Shown piece after piece: positions 17,680-26,080 of a stretch of DNA of 42,721 nt; position 1 is the stretch's first letter; every line of letters starts with the position of its first letter. The DNA is from an uncultured Hyphomicrobiales bacterium. GTDB taxonomy: Bacteria; Pseudomonadota; Alphaproteobacteria; Rhizobiales; Beijerinckiaceae. The position numbers and the translations under genes are program-made. The stretch covers positions 1 through 42,721 of the forward strand of contig CAINED010000066.1 in NCBI GenBank assembly GCA_903847605.1. The letters are read 5' to 3'. The notes under the pieces are model-generated. The model saw nothing but the letters and a program-made list of their open reading frames with translations, was not told where the DNA came from and made no database searches.

Positions 17680-18159
17680 ATGCCGGTGCGCGATCATCCG
17701 CCGATGGCGCAGGTTCAGTCTCATACCGGACAATCGCACTCTCCTTCCCCGGCTTTCGTCTTCCATTGGCAATCCGGGCTCTACGCGATTGCGGCCATCG
17801 TGTTTGCCTTCTTCATTCCGGGCATAGCTTTGTGCAAGGTCGTGCCGCTCTCGCAGATTGCGATGGCCATCGGACTTTCGACATTGCTCGCGGGGATCGC
17901 GATGATCCTTGCAAGCCGCAGCATCGAAGCGCGCAATGCGCTCGATCCGCGCGCCGACTATCTCCTGCAGGCCTCGATCTTCGTCATCGCGGCGGGCCTG
18001 CTCTGGGTCCATTTCATTTTTCAGGATGTAGGCTGGCGCGAGCGCACGATTCATTTCTGGCCCGGCCTTTTCATAGCCATGGCGTGCGGCATCGGCGGCG
18101 CGCTTCTGCTTCGCCAGCGGCAGGCGCGGTTAACGGCGGCGCGCGACGCAGACGCTTGA
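17680..18159 (+). CDS. Four-helix membrane protein of unknown function
   Basis: The product has 159 residues and four hydrophobic segments (about 30-48, 57-76, 90-110 and 122-141). It has short polar ends and a C-terminus rich in Arg and Ala. An alternative start is ATG 17704. I do not recognise the family. The 3' end overlaps the convergent small gene below by 30 bases. Confidence 0.6.
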   Translation: MPVRDHPPMAQVQSHTGQSHSPSPAFVFHWQSGLYAIAAIVFAFFIPGIALCKVVPLSQIAMAIGLSTLLAGIAMILASRSIEARNALDPRADYLLQASIFVIAAGLLWVHFIFQDVGWRERTIHFWPGLFIAMACGIGGALLLRQRQARLTAARDADA

Positions 18160-18372
18160 GCGTGTGATGTGCTTGTGTCCGCCGGCCGCGACATGATTGC
18201 CGCCGGTCACGCGCCTGATCTGACCGGCCGGACAACGCCCGTCGTCAACCAGAACCGTTTGTCCCTCGCGCAGCGCGCCCATGGGCGGCTCGGTCTTCAG
18301 GATCGTCTGCGCGAGCGCGCCCGTCGCCGCGAAAGCGGCTGCGAGAACTATGGAGATGCACGTTGCTCTCAT
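18130..18372 (-). CDS. Small secreted protein, conserved in the order
   Basis: The precursor has 80 residues and a clear signal peptide (MRATCISIVLAAAFAATGALA, cut before QTILK). The mature part is about 59 residues with two cysteines (DGRCPAGQIRRVTGG and SSVCVARRR) that probably pair. ATG 18372 has GAGGAGG five bases upstream. I believe similar proteins with the VDDG-CPAGQI pattern occur in other Hyphomicrobiales, but no function is known to me. It lies 10 bases behind the VOC gene, probably in one operon. Confidence 0.72.
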   Translation of the reverse strand: MRATCISIVLAAAFAATGALAQTILKTEPPMGALREGQTVLVDDGRCPAGQIRRVTGGNHVAAGGHKHITRSSVCVARRR

Positions 18373-18382
18373 GCCTGCCTCC

Positions 18383-18817
18383 TCAAGTCGCGGACGGGCC
18401 GTTCAGCATCCAGCGATGACCGAAGGGATCGCGCAGAATCGCAAGGCGCGTCCCCCAAAAAGTGTTCATCGGGGCGGTTTCTCCGGTCGCGCCGAGGGAG
18501 GTGGCGCGGGCGAAGGTGTCGTCCACCTGCCCGCCCGTCGCGAATTCGAGGCTGATCGTCACGGTCGCCAGATCGGTTGGCAGCGGGACGCGCGTTTTGG
18601 CGAATTCCGGGAACATGTCGGCGAGCATCACCGTGCCGCCATTGATCGCCAGTTCGCAATGCATGATCCGCATGCCGTCGAGGGAGGGCATCATCGCCTT
18701 TTGCACCGCGCCGAAAGCCGCCCCGTAGAAAGCGATGGCGGCGGCGGCCGGCGACACCGTCAGATAGGGTGCGACGGGAGGGCGGGCCGGGCCGGATTCT
18801 TCTGAGTTTTTTGCCAT
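18383..18817 (-). CDS. VOC/glyoxalase superfamily protein (PhnB-like)
   Basis: The 144-residue protein has the PhnB-like layout: PYLTVSPAAAAIAFYGAAFGA, then HCELAINGGTVMLADMFPEF, and the final WGTRLAILRDPFGHRWML. PhnB-like VOC proteins form dimeric barrels. Many lack a full metal site and no reaction is established. It leads a probable two-gene operon with the secreted protein downstream. Confidence 0.85.
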   Translation of the reverse strand: MAKNSEESGPARPPVAPYLTVSPAAAAIAFYGAAFGAVQKAMMPSLDGMRIMHCELAINGGTVMLADMFPEFAKTRVPLPTDLATVTISLEFATGGQVDDTFARATSLGATGETAPMNTFWGTRLAILRDPFGHRWMLNGPSAT

Positions 18818-18889
18818 TGCATCAAGGATTTGAGACAGGTTTCAATGTACCCGCAATGGGACGGCATGCAACCGGTAACTTTCGCGCCG

Positions 18890-19318
18890 TCAAATTCGAT
18901 ATTCGGAAAGCAGGGCGATGTTGCCGAATTGGCTGGCTCTCAGAACGTGGCGTTTGTCGGCCGTCAGAAACACCCCGCCCTCTTCGATAGCCATCGCGTG
19001 ATAGATCGAATCCTGCAGCGCCGGATAACCTGCGGCGCGTGAACCGGAAGCCGCGATCTTTCCGGCGAGCAGAAAAACGGACCGCGACGGTTCGATCAGC
19101 CTGAAGCCGGCTGCGCGCTGAATATCCAGCAATTCCAGCATTTCCCCGAAAGGAATGGAATGGTGAAGCGCGACGCCGAGCGTTTCGTAAAGCAACAGAG
19201 AGGGCGCAGTCAGTTCGATCCTGTTTCGAATGGCGTGACGGAAGAAATCCGCCGCCTCGGAGCTGTCGGGCTCGTCGAGGATGAGTTTCAAGAAAACCGA
19301 TGAGTCGACGACAACCAC
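18890..19318 (-). CDS. vapC: PIN-domain toxin, VapC type
   Basis: The 142-residue protein is a PIN-domain ribonuclease. The four acidic residues of the active site are present: D5 (VVVDSSV), E45 (LLLYETLG), D103 (ALQDSIY) and D121 (LTADKR). VapC toxins usually cut tRNA or rRNA loops; the target here is unknown. It starts with GTG only five bases after the stop of the antitoxin gene, and its ribosome site lies in the hairpin at 19319-19333. All catalytic positions are kept, so it is probably functional. Confidence 0.88.
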   Translation of the reverse strand: MVVVDSSVFLKLILDEPDSSEAADFFRHAIRNRIELTAPSLLLYETLGVALHHSIPFGEMLELLDIQRAAGFRLIEPSRSVFLLAGKIAASGSRAAGYPALQDSIYHAMAIEEGGVFLTADKRHVLRASQFGNIALLSEYRI

Positions 19319-19333
19319 GGGGGTTACCCCCCC
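19319..19333 (-). promoter_or_regulatory. GC hairpin at the vapB stop that covers the vapC ribosome site
   Basis: On the minus strand the junction reads GCG GGG GGG TAA CCCCC GTG. Five G-C pairs close on TAA, the vapB stop codon, as a three-base loop; the G run is the only candidate Shine-Dalgarno for the vapC GTG. A ribosome finishing vapB would open the hairpin, so toxin translation should depend on antitoxin translation. Confidence 0.6.
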
Positions 19334-19596
19334 GCACGTTTGTGACGTTCGGTCAGAACGGCATCGCGTTCGCTTCGGAGCCGGCGCACTGTCTCCACCG
19401 CGCCCACGTCTTTGACAGGATAGCGCTTGATCCGATCAATCGCTGCAATCGCAGCTGCACGAGTATCCTCGTCGAGCGCCCTGGCGATTGCGTCTTCCAC
19501 GAATTGCGAACGACGGCTTTTGGGAACCCTCAATTCGAGTTCGGTCTTGACCGAGGCCGAGAGCGTAAAGGCCGCGCGTTCCTTGAGATCCGGCAT
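19324..19596 (-). CDS. vapB: Antitoxin of the VapBC pair (ribbon-helix-helix like)
   Basis: The 90-residue protein precedes the PIN toxin. The N-terminal half reads like a ribbon-helix-helix DNA-binding domain ([20 protein letters not shown], then [12 protein letters not shown]). The basic C-terminal half would wrap the toxin. ATG 19596 has GGAGGA about seven bases upstream. An imperfect palindrome at 19616-19648 probably serves as the autoregulatory operator. The antitoxin family is not certain; the role follows from domain shape and gene order. Confidence 0.8.
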   Translation of the reverse strand: MPDLKERAAFTLSASVKTELELRVPKSRRSQFVEDAIARALDEDTRAAAIAAIDRIKRYPVKDVGAVETVRRLRSERDAVLTERHKRAGG

Positions 19597-19615
19597 ACGA
19601 GTCCTCCTACCCCTT

Positions 19616-19648
19616 TGGACATAAATTCATACACGAATTTCATGTCCA
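19616..19648 (-). promoter_or_regulatory. Imperfect 33-bp palindrome, probable vapBC operator
   Basis: tggacat-aaattc (19616-19628) mirrors gaattt-catgtcca (19635-19648) with one extra base. It starts 20 bases upstream of the vapB ATG and is AT-rich, as expected for a ribbon-helix-helix operator overlapping the promoter. Confidence 0.6.
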
Positions 19649-19719
19649 GCGATACCGTGCATTTGGAGCGGTTCATCCGCTTTCCCCTTTCCCAAACCGC
19701 GTCCCGGCTATAGAAGGCG

Positions 19720-19757
19720 AGCGGAAAATCCGCTGCGGTCGCTTCCCGGAAAGCGAC
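19720..19757 (+). promoter_or_regulatory. Two small hairpins in the leuC leader
   Basis: agcgga-aaa-tccgct (19720-19734) and gtcgctt-cccgga-aagcgac (19738-19757) lie in tandem, ending 27 bases before the leuC ATG. A TATAGA-like -10 (19709-19714) precedes them. They may affect leuC expression, but no attenuator with a T run is seen. Confidence 0.35.
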
Positions 19758-19784
19758 TGGGGCTCTGAAAGGGCAAAAAGAACC

Positions 19785-21203
19785 ATGGCGAAGGCGCGCA
19801 CGCTTTACGACAAAATCTGGGATGACCACGTTGTCGACGTCCAGCCGGACGGCACGACCCTGCTCTATATCGACCGTCATCTCGTCCACGAAGTGACCTC
19901 GCCGCAGGCTTTCGAGGGTCTGCGCATTTCCGGCCGCAAGGTCCGCGCGCCCGAAAAGACGCTCTGCGTCGTCGATCACAACATTCCCACGACCGACCGT
20001 ACCGCGCCGGTCGAGGATGACGAGAGCCGCGCGCAAATCGCGCAGATGGCGACGAACGCCAAGGATTTCGGCCTCGAATATTACGACGGCTTCGATATCC
20101 GCCAGGGCATCGTGCATATCATCGGCCCGGAACAGGGTTTCACCCTGCCGGGCACGACCATCGTCTGCGGCGATAGCCACACGGCGACGCATGGCGCGTT
20201 CGGCGCACTGGCGCATGGCATCGGCACATCGGAAGTCGAGCACGTTCTGGCGACGCAGACGCTCATCCAGCGCAAGTCGAAGAACATGCGCGTCATGGTC
20301 GACGGCAAGCTCGGCGACGGCGTCACCGCCAAGGACATAATTCTGGCGATCATCGGCGAGATCGGCACAGCCGGCGGCACGGGCAGCGTCATCGAATATG
20401 ACGGCGAAGCCATCCGCGCGCTGTCGATGGAAGGCCGCATGACCGTCTGCAACATGTCGATCGAGGGCGGCGCGCGCGCCGGCATCATCGCGCCGGACGA
20501 AAAGACCTACGCCTATCTGAAGGGCCGCCCGAAAGCGCCGAAGGGCGAGCACTGGGATCAGGCCCTGAAATACTGGGACACGCTGAAGAGCGATCCGGGC
20601 GCTTTCTTTGACAAGGAAATCCGCCTCGACGCGGCGAAACTGCCGCCCATCGTGACATGGGGCACTTCGCCCGAGGACGTCATCACCATCGCCGGGACGG
20701 TGCCGCGCCTCGAAGACGCCAAGACCGACGCGATGCGCAACAAGATCGAACGCGCGCTGGCCTATATGGGTCTCAAGGGCGGCGAGAAGATCACGGACAT
20801 CGAAATCGACCGCGCCTTCATCGGCTCCTGCACGAACGGACGCATGGAGGATCTGCGCGCCGCCGCCGATATCGTGAAGAAGGCGCTGGCGCGCGGCCAG
20901 AAGGTTTCGGCGCGGGTCAATGCGCTGGTGGTTCCGGGCTCCGGCCTCGTGAAGCAGCAGGCGGAAGCAGAGGGACTGCACAAGATATTCATCGACGCGG
21001 GCTTCGAATGGCGCGAGCCCGGCTGCTCGATGTGCCTTGCGATGAACCCCGACAAGCTCGCGCCCGGCGAGCGTTGCGCCTCGACATCGAACCGCAACTT
21101 CGAAGGGCGTCAGGGCTTCCGCGGCCGCACGCATCTCGTCTCGCCTGCGATGGCGGCGGCTGCGGCGATCGCCGGCAAGTTCGTGGATGTGAGAAGCTTC
21201 TAA
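19785..21203 (+). CDS. leuC: 3-isopropylmalate dehydratase, large subunit
   Basis: With LeuD it forms isopropylmalate isomerase, the second step of leucine synthesis. The protein has 472 residues. The 4Fe-4S cluster ligands are C349 (IGSCTNGR), C414 and C417 (GCSMCLAMN). [31 protein letters not shown] is also typical of the aconitase superfamily. It is followed at once by a terminator and is separated from leuD by five unrelated genes. The 573-codon frame on the opposite strand is a shadow. Confidence 0.98.
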   Translation: MAKARTLYDKIWDDHVVDVQPDGTTLLYIDRHLVHEVTSPQAFEGLRISGRKVRAPEKTLCVVDHNIPTTDRTAPVEDDESRAQIAQMATNAKDFGLEYYDGFDIRQGIVHIIGPEQGFTLPGTTIVCGDSHTATHGAFGALAHGIGTSEVEHVLATQTLIQRKSKNMRVMVDGKLGDGVTAKDIILAIIGEIGTAGGTGSVIEYDGEAIRALSMEGRMTVCNMSIEGGARAGIIAPDEKTYAYLKGRPKAPKGEHWDQALKYWDTLKSDPGAFFDKEIRLDAAKLPPIVTWGTSPEDVITIAGTVPRLEDAKTDAMRNKIERALAYMGLKGGEKITDIEIDRAFIGSCTNGRMEDLRAAADIVKKALARGQKVSARVNALVVPGSGLVKQQAEAEGLHKIFIDAGFEWREPGCSMCLAMNPDKLAPGERCASTSNRNFEGRQGFRGRTHLVSPAMAAAAAIAGKFVDVRSF

Positions 21204-21230
21204 AAAAACTTCGAACTCCAAAAAGCAAAA

Positions 21231-21261
21231 GCCGGATGCGGTCGCCCGCATCCGGCCTTTT
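21231..21261 (+). terminator. Terminator after leuC
   Basis: gccggatgcg (21231-21240) pairs with cgcatccggc (21247-21256) around a 6-base loop, followed by cttttc. The gene at 21278 converges from the other side. Confidence 0.85.
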
Positions 21262-21277
21262 CATTTGCGTGATGCGC

Positions 21278-21580
21278 TCAGTAATAGAGCGGGCGCACGC
21301 AGACGTTCACGTAGCGATAGCCATAGGGCGTCCAGCGCTGGCGCCAGCAGCTGCTATAGCCATAGCCGTAGCTGACGACGCGCACGCCACCCCAGCGGTG
21401 ACCCCAGTGGCGATGGCCCCAGTGGCCATGACCGCCCCAGTGACCGCCATGGAACTTGCCATGGAAGCCGTGGCCGCCATGGAACTTTCCGCCCCACTTG
21501 GCTTCGGCGCCGGTGGAGGTGCCGAGAGCCGCGAGGCCGAGCGTGCCGGCTGCTGCGAATGCGAGAAGAAGCTTTTTCAT
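21278..21580 (-). CDS. Small secreted Gly/His/Trp-rich protein
   Basis: The 100-residue precursor has a signal peptide (MKKLLLAFAAAGTLGLAALG up to GAEA). About 40 residues of short repeats based on HGG, FHG and HWG follow (residues about 29-64, with around a dozen histidines), then a Tyr-rich end with two cysteines (SSCWRQRW, VNVCVRP). Similar His/Gly-rich secreted peptides are common in Hyphomicrobiales. Metal binding is plausible from composition but unproven. Confidence 0.75.
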   Translation of the reverse strand: MKKLLLAFAAAGTLGLAALGTSTGAEAKWGGKFHGGHGFHGKFHGGHWGGHGHWGHRHWGHRWGGVRVVSYGYGYSSCWRQRWTPYGYRYVNVCVRPLYY

Positions 21581-21767
21581 GTTCGTACCCTGTCAGTTGG
21601 AGTGCGAGTTGCCTCTCATCACCCGCGCAGCGGGACTATCCCGTTGCTGTGATCCCAATATGCGTGAGACCGCGCCTTACCGCTGTGACTCTGCGCACGC
21701 TGCGTATCGTGCGCGGATTTTTGCAATACGCGCTTTCTGCATCCAGCAATGCTGCTAGACTTTGCTC

Positions 21768-22016
21768 ATGAGCGACCGCGAGAAAAAACGTGACGACGAG
21801 GCGCGCGAAATTCTTCGCCGCGTCGAGAACGACAATGCGAGTTTTCTGACGGGTTCGATCGAACAGGCGCGCGAAAAGGCCGCTTCGCATTTCGGCGCGT
21901 CAGACGCGGGCAATGAAGACAAGACCACGCTCTGGGCGACGCGTATCGGCCGCGCGCTCGGGCTTGTGTTTTTCATCCTGCTCGTGATCAATCTTTTTAC
22001 GGGCTGGTTCTTCTGA
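21768..22016 (+). CDS. Small tail-anchored membrane protein
   Basis: The 82-residue product has a charged N-terminal half (SDREKKRDDEAREILRRVEN) and one C-terminal membrane segment (ALGLVFFILLVINLFTGWFF). That makes it a tail-anchored inner-membrane protein with the soluble part in the cytosol. ATG 21768 is used rather than the TTG two codons earlier. It lies 26 bases ahead of the metallopeptidase gene and is probably co-transcribed with it. The function is unknown. Confidence 0.7.
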   Translation: MSDREKKRDDEAREILRRVENDNASFLTGSIEQAREKAASHFGASDAGNEDKTTLWATRIGRALGLVFFILLVINLFTGWFF

Positions 22017-22042
22017 ACAGCGCAACGGGAGGCGAAGCTGAA

Positions 22043-22486
22043 ATGAGTGGCGGGGAGAACGCAGGAGCCAATTGGGCGAAATTGCAGGCGCCGACTCTCG
22101 CCGAATTCGAGGCGCTGGCCGACGACGCCTTCGCCGCCCTGCCGGAAAATTTCCGCAAGCTCTGCGCCGGCGTGATCGTCAAGGTCGAGGATTTCCCTGA
22201 TGAGGACGTGCTCGACGAATTGGGCGCGGAGACGGAATTCGACCTTCTGGGCCTGTTTCAGGGCCGAGGCCTCGCACAGGGCGGCGCCCAAGGCCAGACC
22301 GGCGAATTACCCAACATGGTCCATCTCTACCGCCGGCCGATCCTCGACTACTGGGCCGAGCACGAGGAGACGCTCGGCGCCGTCGTCACCCATGTGCTTG
22401 TCCATGAAATCGGACACCATTTCGGCTTCAGCGACGAGGACATGGAGCGCATCGAAAAGCAGGCTGCCCGGCAGGAGGCCGGATAG
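22043..22486 (+). CDS. Zincin-like metallopeptidase family protein
   Basis: The 147-residue protein belongs to the small DUF1025-type zincin family. The zinc-binding HEIGHHFGFSDEDMERIE sits near the C-terminus, and TLAEFEALADDAFAALPENF at the N-terminus is the family opening. GGGAGG precedes the ATG. Peptidase activity has not, to my knowledge, been shown for this family. It is linked to the tail-anchored protein upstream. Confidence 0.88.
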   Translation: MSGGENAGANWAKLQAPTLAEFEALADDAFAALPENFRKLCAGVIVKVEDFPDEDVLDELGAETEFDLLGLFQGRGLAQGGAQGQTGELPNMVHLYRRPILDYWAEHEETLGAVVTHVLVHEIGHHFGFSDEDMERIEKQAARQEAG

Positions 22487-22603
22487 CCTGACGCAGAGAG
22501 CGGCATTCCTGCAACAGTCGGCGGAAAACCGGCCGGGACGCATGTACGCAGCCCCTCGCTATGATATTGTCCGCAAAAGACATCTTTGCGGATTTTGGAC
22601 TCC

Positions 22604-23731
22604 ATGGCGGCGAAGGCGTTTCATCAAGGGCAGTTTGCGGTAGTCGGCGCGGCGGCGCTTGCCGTTGCGGGCTTTGCCGCCAGCGGCGGTACGGCCGAGG
22701 CCGCGCTGAATCAGGATGACGTCCGCCAGCCCGCTACTTTCGCCTTCCCCGATGGGGAAAACCTCGTCGCACAGCTTGCCGAACAGCTCGGCGTCGAAGA
22801 GGCGAAGCCCCGCCACGCGGTCAAATGGCAAGTCGCCCAGGTCGGGTGCAGCCCCTACAAGGCTTGCGACACGACCTCCAACCCCGGCGCGAGCCACCAG
22901 AACCAGATCATCACCAACCGTGTTCTCTCGCAGGTTCTTCTGGGCGCGAACGAGCAGATCAATTGCTCGAACTGCTTCAGCGCGTTTGGCTCGGTGGGAT
23001 CTTACAGCGCGGGCGTTCACGGTCGCTACAATCTGACGGGTCAGCTTTCGATCCGTGGCGGCCTTGCCTTCAGCCAGTACCACGGCACCGGCTACAAGGT
23101 GACGAGCGCGCCGATCCTCGCGGTGGCGTTGCGCTACGATCTTGCGGACTGGGGCTGGTCGCGGCCCTTTATCGATGTCGGCGCGACGGCGACGCCGAGC
23201 CAGAGATCGCGTTACACGCGGACGTATTTGAACTTCGGCCTGCCCACTACAGCTGTCGGCCGCGCGAGCGGCGACAATTACGGGGCATTCATCAAGGGCG
23301 GATGGGTGTTCCGCCTCACCGGCCGCGATGAACTCGCGGTTTACGGCGAACTCTGGCGCAGCTGGCAGAATACGAATTCCTATACCGAGAACCCGCTGCC
23401 GCCCGGCGGGCAGTTTCCGTCATCGCGCGACAGCCTGAATATCGCCAAGGCCGGCGTGCAATGGACGCATCTCTGGGGCTCGGCCATCGAGACGCATTTC
23501 AACGTCGGCGTCGCCCGCACCTTTGATACCAAGGTCGGCTTCCTGCCGGTCTTGGCCAATATCGGCAGCCCTGCCCCGCCGCTGAAAGAGCGCACCTATT
23601 TCGAATATGGTGCGCGTGTCGGCTATCGCATCACGCCGAAAATCACGCTCGATGTCTTCGCGAATGGCGCGGCGGGCACCGGCAGCCTCGATCAGGTTCA
23701 CGTCGGCACAGCGCTGCGCTTCAGCTACTGA
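22604..23731 (+). CDS. Outer-membrane beta-barrel protein
   Basis: The 375-residue precursor has an Ala-rich signal region (FAVVGAAALAVAGFAASGGTAEA). From about residue 110 it reads as alternating amphipathic strands ending in an aromatic residue (VHVGTALRFSY), typical of proteins inserted by the Bam complex. An early segment has six cysteines (CSPYKAC, INCSNC). It resembles an autotransporter barrel without a passenger domain. ATG 22604 is preferred over a TTG at 22586; neither has a clear ribosome site. The function is unknown. Confidence 0.72.
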   Translation: MAAKAFHQGQFAVVGAAALAVAGFAASGGTAEAALNQDDVRQPATFAFPDGENLVAQLAEQLGVEEAKPRHAVKWQVAQVGCSPYKACDTTSNPGASHQNQIITNRVLSQVLLGANEQINCSNCFSAFGSVGSYSAGVHGRYNLTGQLSIRGGLAFSQYHGTGYKVTSAPILAVALRYDLADWGWSRPFIDVGATATPSQRSRYTRTYLNFGLPTTAVGRASGDNYGAFIKGGWVFRLTGRDELAVYGELWRSWQNTNSYTENPLPPGGQFPSSRDSLNIAKAGVQWTHLWGSAIETHFNVGVARTFDTKVGFLPVLANIGSPAPPLKERTYFEYGARVGYRITPKITLDVFANGAAGTGSLDQVHVGTALRFSY

Positions 23732-23767
23732 GCTGCCTGATGCCGATGTCATGCTAGGCTTGTCAGC

Positions 23768-25207
23768 ATGGACATCGTCGAACCCATCTTCTTCTGCGCC
23801 AAACTTCATCCCCGCCGCCCGGCCATGATGTGGATCGGCGGCGGCGTTTCCTATGCGCATCTGACGCAAACCATTCTCGCCGTCGCACGCCGCCTGCGCG
23901 ATGCGGGCGTGACGAGAAGCGATATCGCGGCCATCGACATCAAGACGGCCTATCATCATAGCGTGGTGATGCTGGCGCTGATGCATCTCGGCGTTGCATC
24001 CGCCTCGGTCGATGCGAACACGCGCGACGTGGCAGAAGCTGCCGGCGTCAGCGTCACCATCGCGGATCAGGCCGTGCCGCGCGGGCGCGCGAGGCATATC
24101 GCCATTGCCGAAAGCTGGTTCGAAGCGAACGAAAACGCAAAGCCGCTCGACGACACTGGCTTCAACAACGACGAAAGCCTGTTCGCCATCAAGTTCACGT
24201 CAGGCACGACAGGGCGTCCGCTCGCCATGCGCGTGAATTTCGGCGAGACGTGGCTGTGGCTGCACGAGAACCGCTTCTTCAACATGACAGGGCGTACGCT
24301 CTCGATGTTCGGCCTGTCGTCGGGCATCGGCTCGCATGCGCTGCTTACCACGCTGAGCCGCGGCGGCACGTTCTGTCTCGCAGGAACTTCGCAGGAGGCC
24401 TTCGACACGATCCAGCTTTGCGGCGTCGAAACGCTGCTCGCCTCGACCATGCAATTGCGGCGCATCGCCGAGCGTGCGCGCGAGGCAAACGAGCCGCTTC
24501 ATAGCGTAAAAACCGCGCTTGTTGGCGGCGCGAGCGTATCGACCTCGCTGGTGCAACTCGCGCAGCGTTATGTCTGCAGCGACCTTCATGTTCACTATGC
24601 CTCGGCGCAGGCGGGCTTTGTCGCGATTGCGCCTGCCGCCATGCTCGAGGGGCGACCGGGCGCGACGGGCTTCGTGATGCCCGATGTCGAGATCGAGAGC
24701 GTCGATGAAAACGGCGCCCTCCTGCCGCGCGGCGAGATGGGCGAATTGCGCATCCGCACGGAGCGCACGAAGGCGCGCCAGACGCTTTCCGAAAACGCAC
24801 AGGCGCTCGGTTTTCGCGAGGGCTGGTTCTATCCCGGTGATATCGGCCGCGTGGACGCCGATGGGATGCTGATCCTCGCCGGGCGCAAATCCGAAATCGT
24901 GAACATCGGCGGCGAGAAAATCGCGCCCGATCTGGTGGACGAGGTGCTCGCAGGCCAGCCCGGCGTGCGCGATGCGGCCGCTTTCGGCATTCGCAATGCG
25001 CAGGGCGATGAAGAACTCTGGGCCGCCATCGTCACGGATGCGCCACCCGACATCCCCGCCCTGATCGCCGTCTGCCGGCAGGCGCTCGGCGCAGGCGCGC
25101 CTTCGGTGATCCTGCGCGCGCAGGCAATCCCCCGCAACGCCGCCGGCAAGATTCTCAGGGCGCAATTGAGCCGGGAAATCGAGGAAATGGCGCGAAAATC
25201 ACGATAA
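23768..25207 (+). CDS. ANL superfamily adenylating enzyme (acyl-CoA synthetase-like)
   Basis: The 479-residue enzyme should activate a carboxylic acid as acyl-AMP. It has the P-loop TSGTTGRP (144-151), the hinge and ATP-binding YPGDIGRVDADGML (355-368), GRKSEIVNIGGEKI (372-385) and the catalytic lysine K461 in NAAGKILRAQL. Motif A5 is YASAQ (277-281), with Gln where most ANL enzymes have Glu. The N-terminal domain is short. The substrate, and whether CoA is the acceptor, cannot be told. It lies between leuC and leuD but nothing ties it to leucine synthesis. Confidence 0.85.
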   Translation: MDIVEPIFFCAKLHPRRPAMMWIGGGVSYAHLTQTILAVARRLRDAGVTRSDIAAIDIKTAYHHSVVMLALMHLGVASASVDANTRDVAEAAGVSVTIADQAVPRGRARHIAIAESWFEANENAKPLDDTGFNNDESLFAIKFTSGTTGRPLAMRVNFGETWLWLHENRFFNMTGRTLSMFGLSSGIGSHALLTTLSRGGTFCLAGTSQEAFDTIQLCGVETLLASTMQLRRIAERAREANEPLHSVKTALVGGASVSTSLVQLAQRYVCSDLHVHYASAQAGFVAIAPAAMLEGRPGATGFVMPDVEIESVDENGALLPRGEMGELRIRTERTKARQTLSENAQALGFREGWFYPGDIGRVDADGMLILAGRKSEIVNIGGEKIAPDLVDEVLAGQPGVRDAAAFGIRNAQGDEELWAAIVTDAPPDIPALIAVCRQALGAGAPSVILRAQAIPRNAAGKILRAQLSREIEEMARKSR

Positions 25208-25224
25208 TTGGAGCCAGTCCCTAT

Positions 25225-25248
25225 CGAAAAAGTCGTGCAACTTTTTCG
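25225..25248. repeat. Inverted repeat between the ligase gene and leuD
   Basis: cgaaaaagt (25225-25233) pairs with actttttcg (25240-25248) around a 6-base loop, 18 bases after the ligase stop codon. It could be a weak terminator. The word also resembles a dispersed intergenic repeat of related genomes. Confidence 0.5.
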
Positions 25249-25347
25249 GAACACGTTCTGGAAAGCCGGGGGCTGACAACATTGCCGGCAATCGTGTAGA
25301 AACCCGCCAGTTCGACTGGATAACCCTGACCGACTGGAAAAGGCGAC

Positions 25348-25953
25348 ATGGACAAGTTTACGACACTGACGGGCGTGGCCGCGCCGCTCGATATCGTCAA
25401 TATCGACACGGACATGATCATCCCCAAGCAGTATCTGAAGACCATCACGCGCCATGGTCTCGGCAAGGGCTTGTTCTCGGAGATGCGCTACAAGGACGAT
25501 GGTTCGGAAAACCCGGATTTCGTGCTCAACAAGCCTGCCTATCGCAAGGCGCAGATCCTCGTCGCCGGCGATAACTTCGGCTGCGGCTCATCGCGCGAAC
25601 ATGCGCCCTGGGCGTTGCAGGACTTCGGCATCAAGTGCGTGATCTCCACGAACTTCGCCGACATCTTCTACAACAACTGCTTCCAGAACGGCGTGCTGCC
25701 GGCGAAAGTCTCGAAGGAAGATCTCGACAAGCTGATGGACGACGCGCAGCGCGGCGCCAATGCGACGCTGACCGTCGATCTCGAGAAGCAGGAAATCTAC
25801 GGACCGGATGGCGGCGTGGTAAAGTTCGAGATCGATGGCTTCCGCAAGCATTGCCTGCTGAACGGCCTCGACGATATCGGCATCACCATGCAGAAGGACC
25901 CGAGCATCGGCACGTTCGAAAAGAAGGTGCACGAAGCGCGTCCTTGGATGTAA
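25348..25953 (+). CDS. leuD: 3-isopropylmalate dehydratase, small subunit
   Basis: LeuD provides the swivelling domain of isopropylmalate isomerase. The 201 residues carry the signatures [34 protein letters not shown] and [20 protein letters not shown]. It has its own terminator and, with leuC 4 kb upstream behind a terminator, must have its own promoter, probably in the 140-base gap before it. Confidence 0.97.
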   Translation: MDKFTTLTGVAAPLDIVNIDTDMIIPKQYLKTITRHGLGKGLFSEMRYKDDGSENPDFVLNKPAYRKAQILVAGDNFGCGSSREHAPWALQDFGIKCVISTNFADIFYNNCFQNGVLPAKVSKEDLDKLMDDAQRGANATLTVDLEKQEIYGPDGGVVKFEIDGFRKHCLLNGLDDIGITMQKDPSIGTFEKKVHEARPWM

Positions 25954-25981
25954 GCGGAACATTCATAAGCAAGCGTTTTGG

Positions 25982-26013
25982 CGGCCGGTCTCACACCGGC
26001 CGTTTTTTTTTTT
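25982..26013 (+). terminator. Strong terminator after leuD
   Basis: cggccggt (25982-25989) pairs with accggccg (25995-26002) around ctcac and runs into eleven T residues. Confidence 0.95.
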
Positions 26014-26080
26014 GCTGAAGTGGAATTTGCCGGCGGGATGCCCATATGCTTCGTCAGCAATCGCCGAAGGAACAGCGCCC

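Noticed and set aside
19642..19713. Possible leader peptide [20 protein letters not shown] before leuC as an attenuator
   Set aside because: Only three scattered Leu codons, no ribosome site and no alternative terminator with a T run.
19530..21251. 573-codon open frame on the minus strand over leuC
   Set aside because: Shadow of leuC in a high-GC gene; composition is Arg/Asp/Ala-rich without domain signatures.
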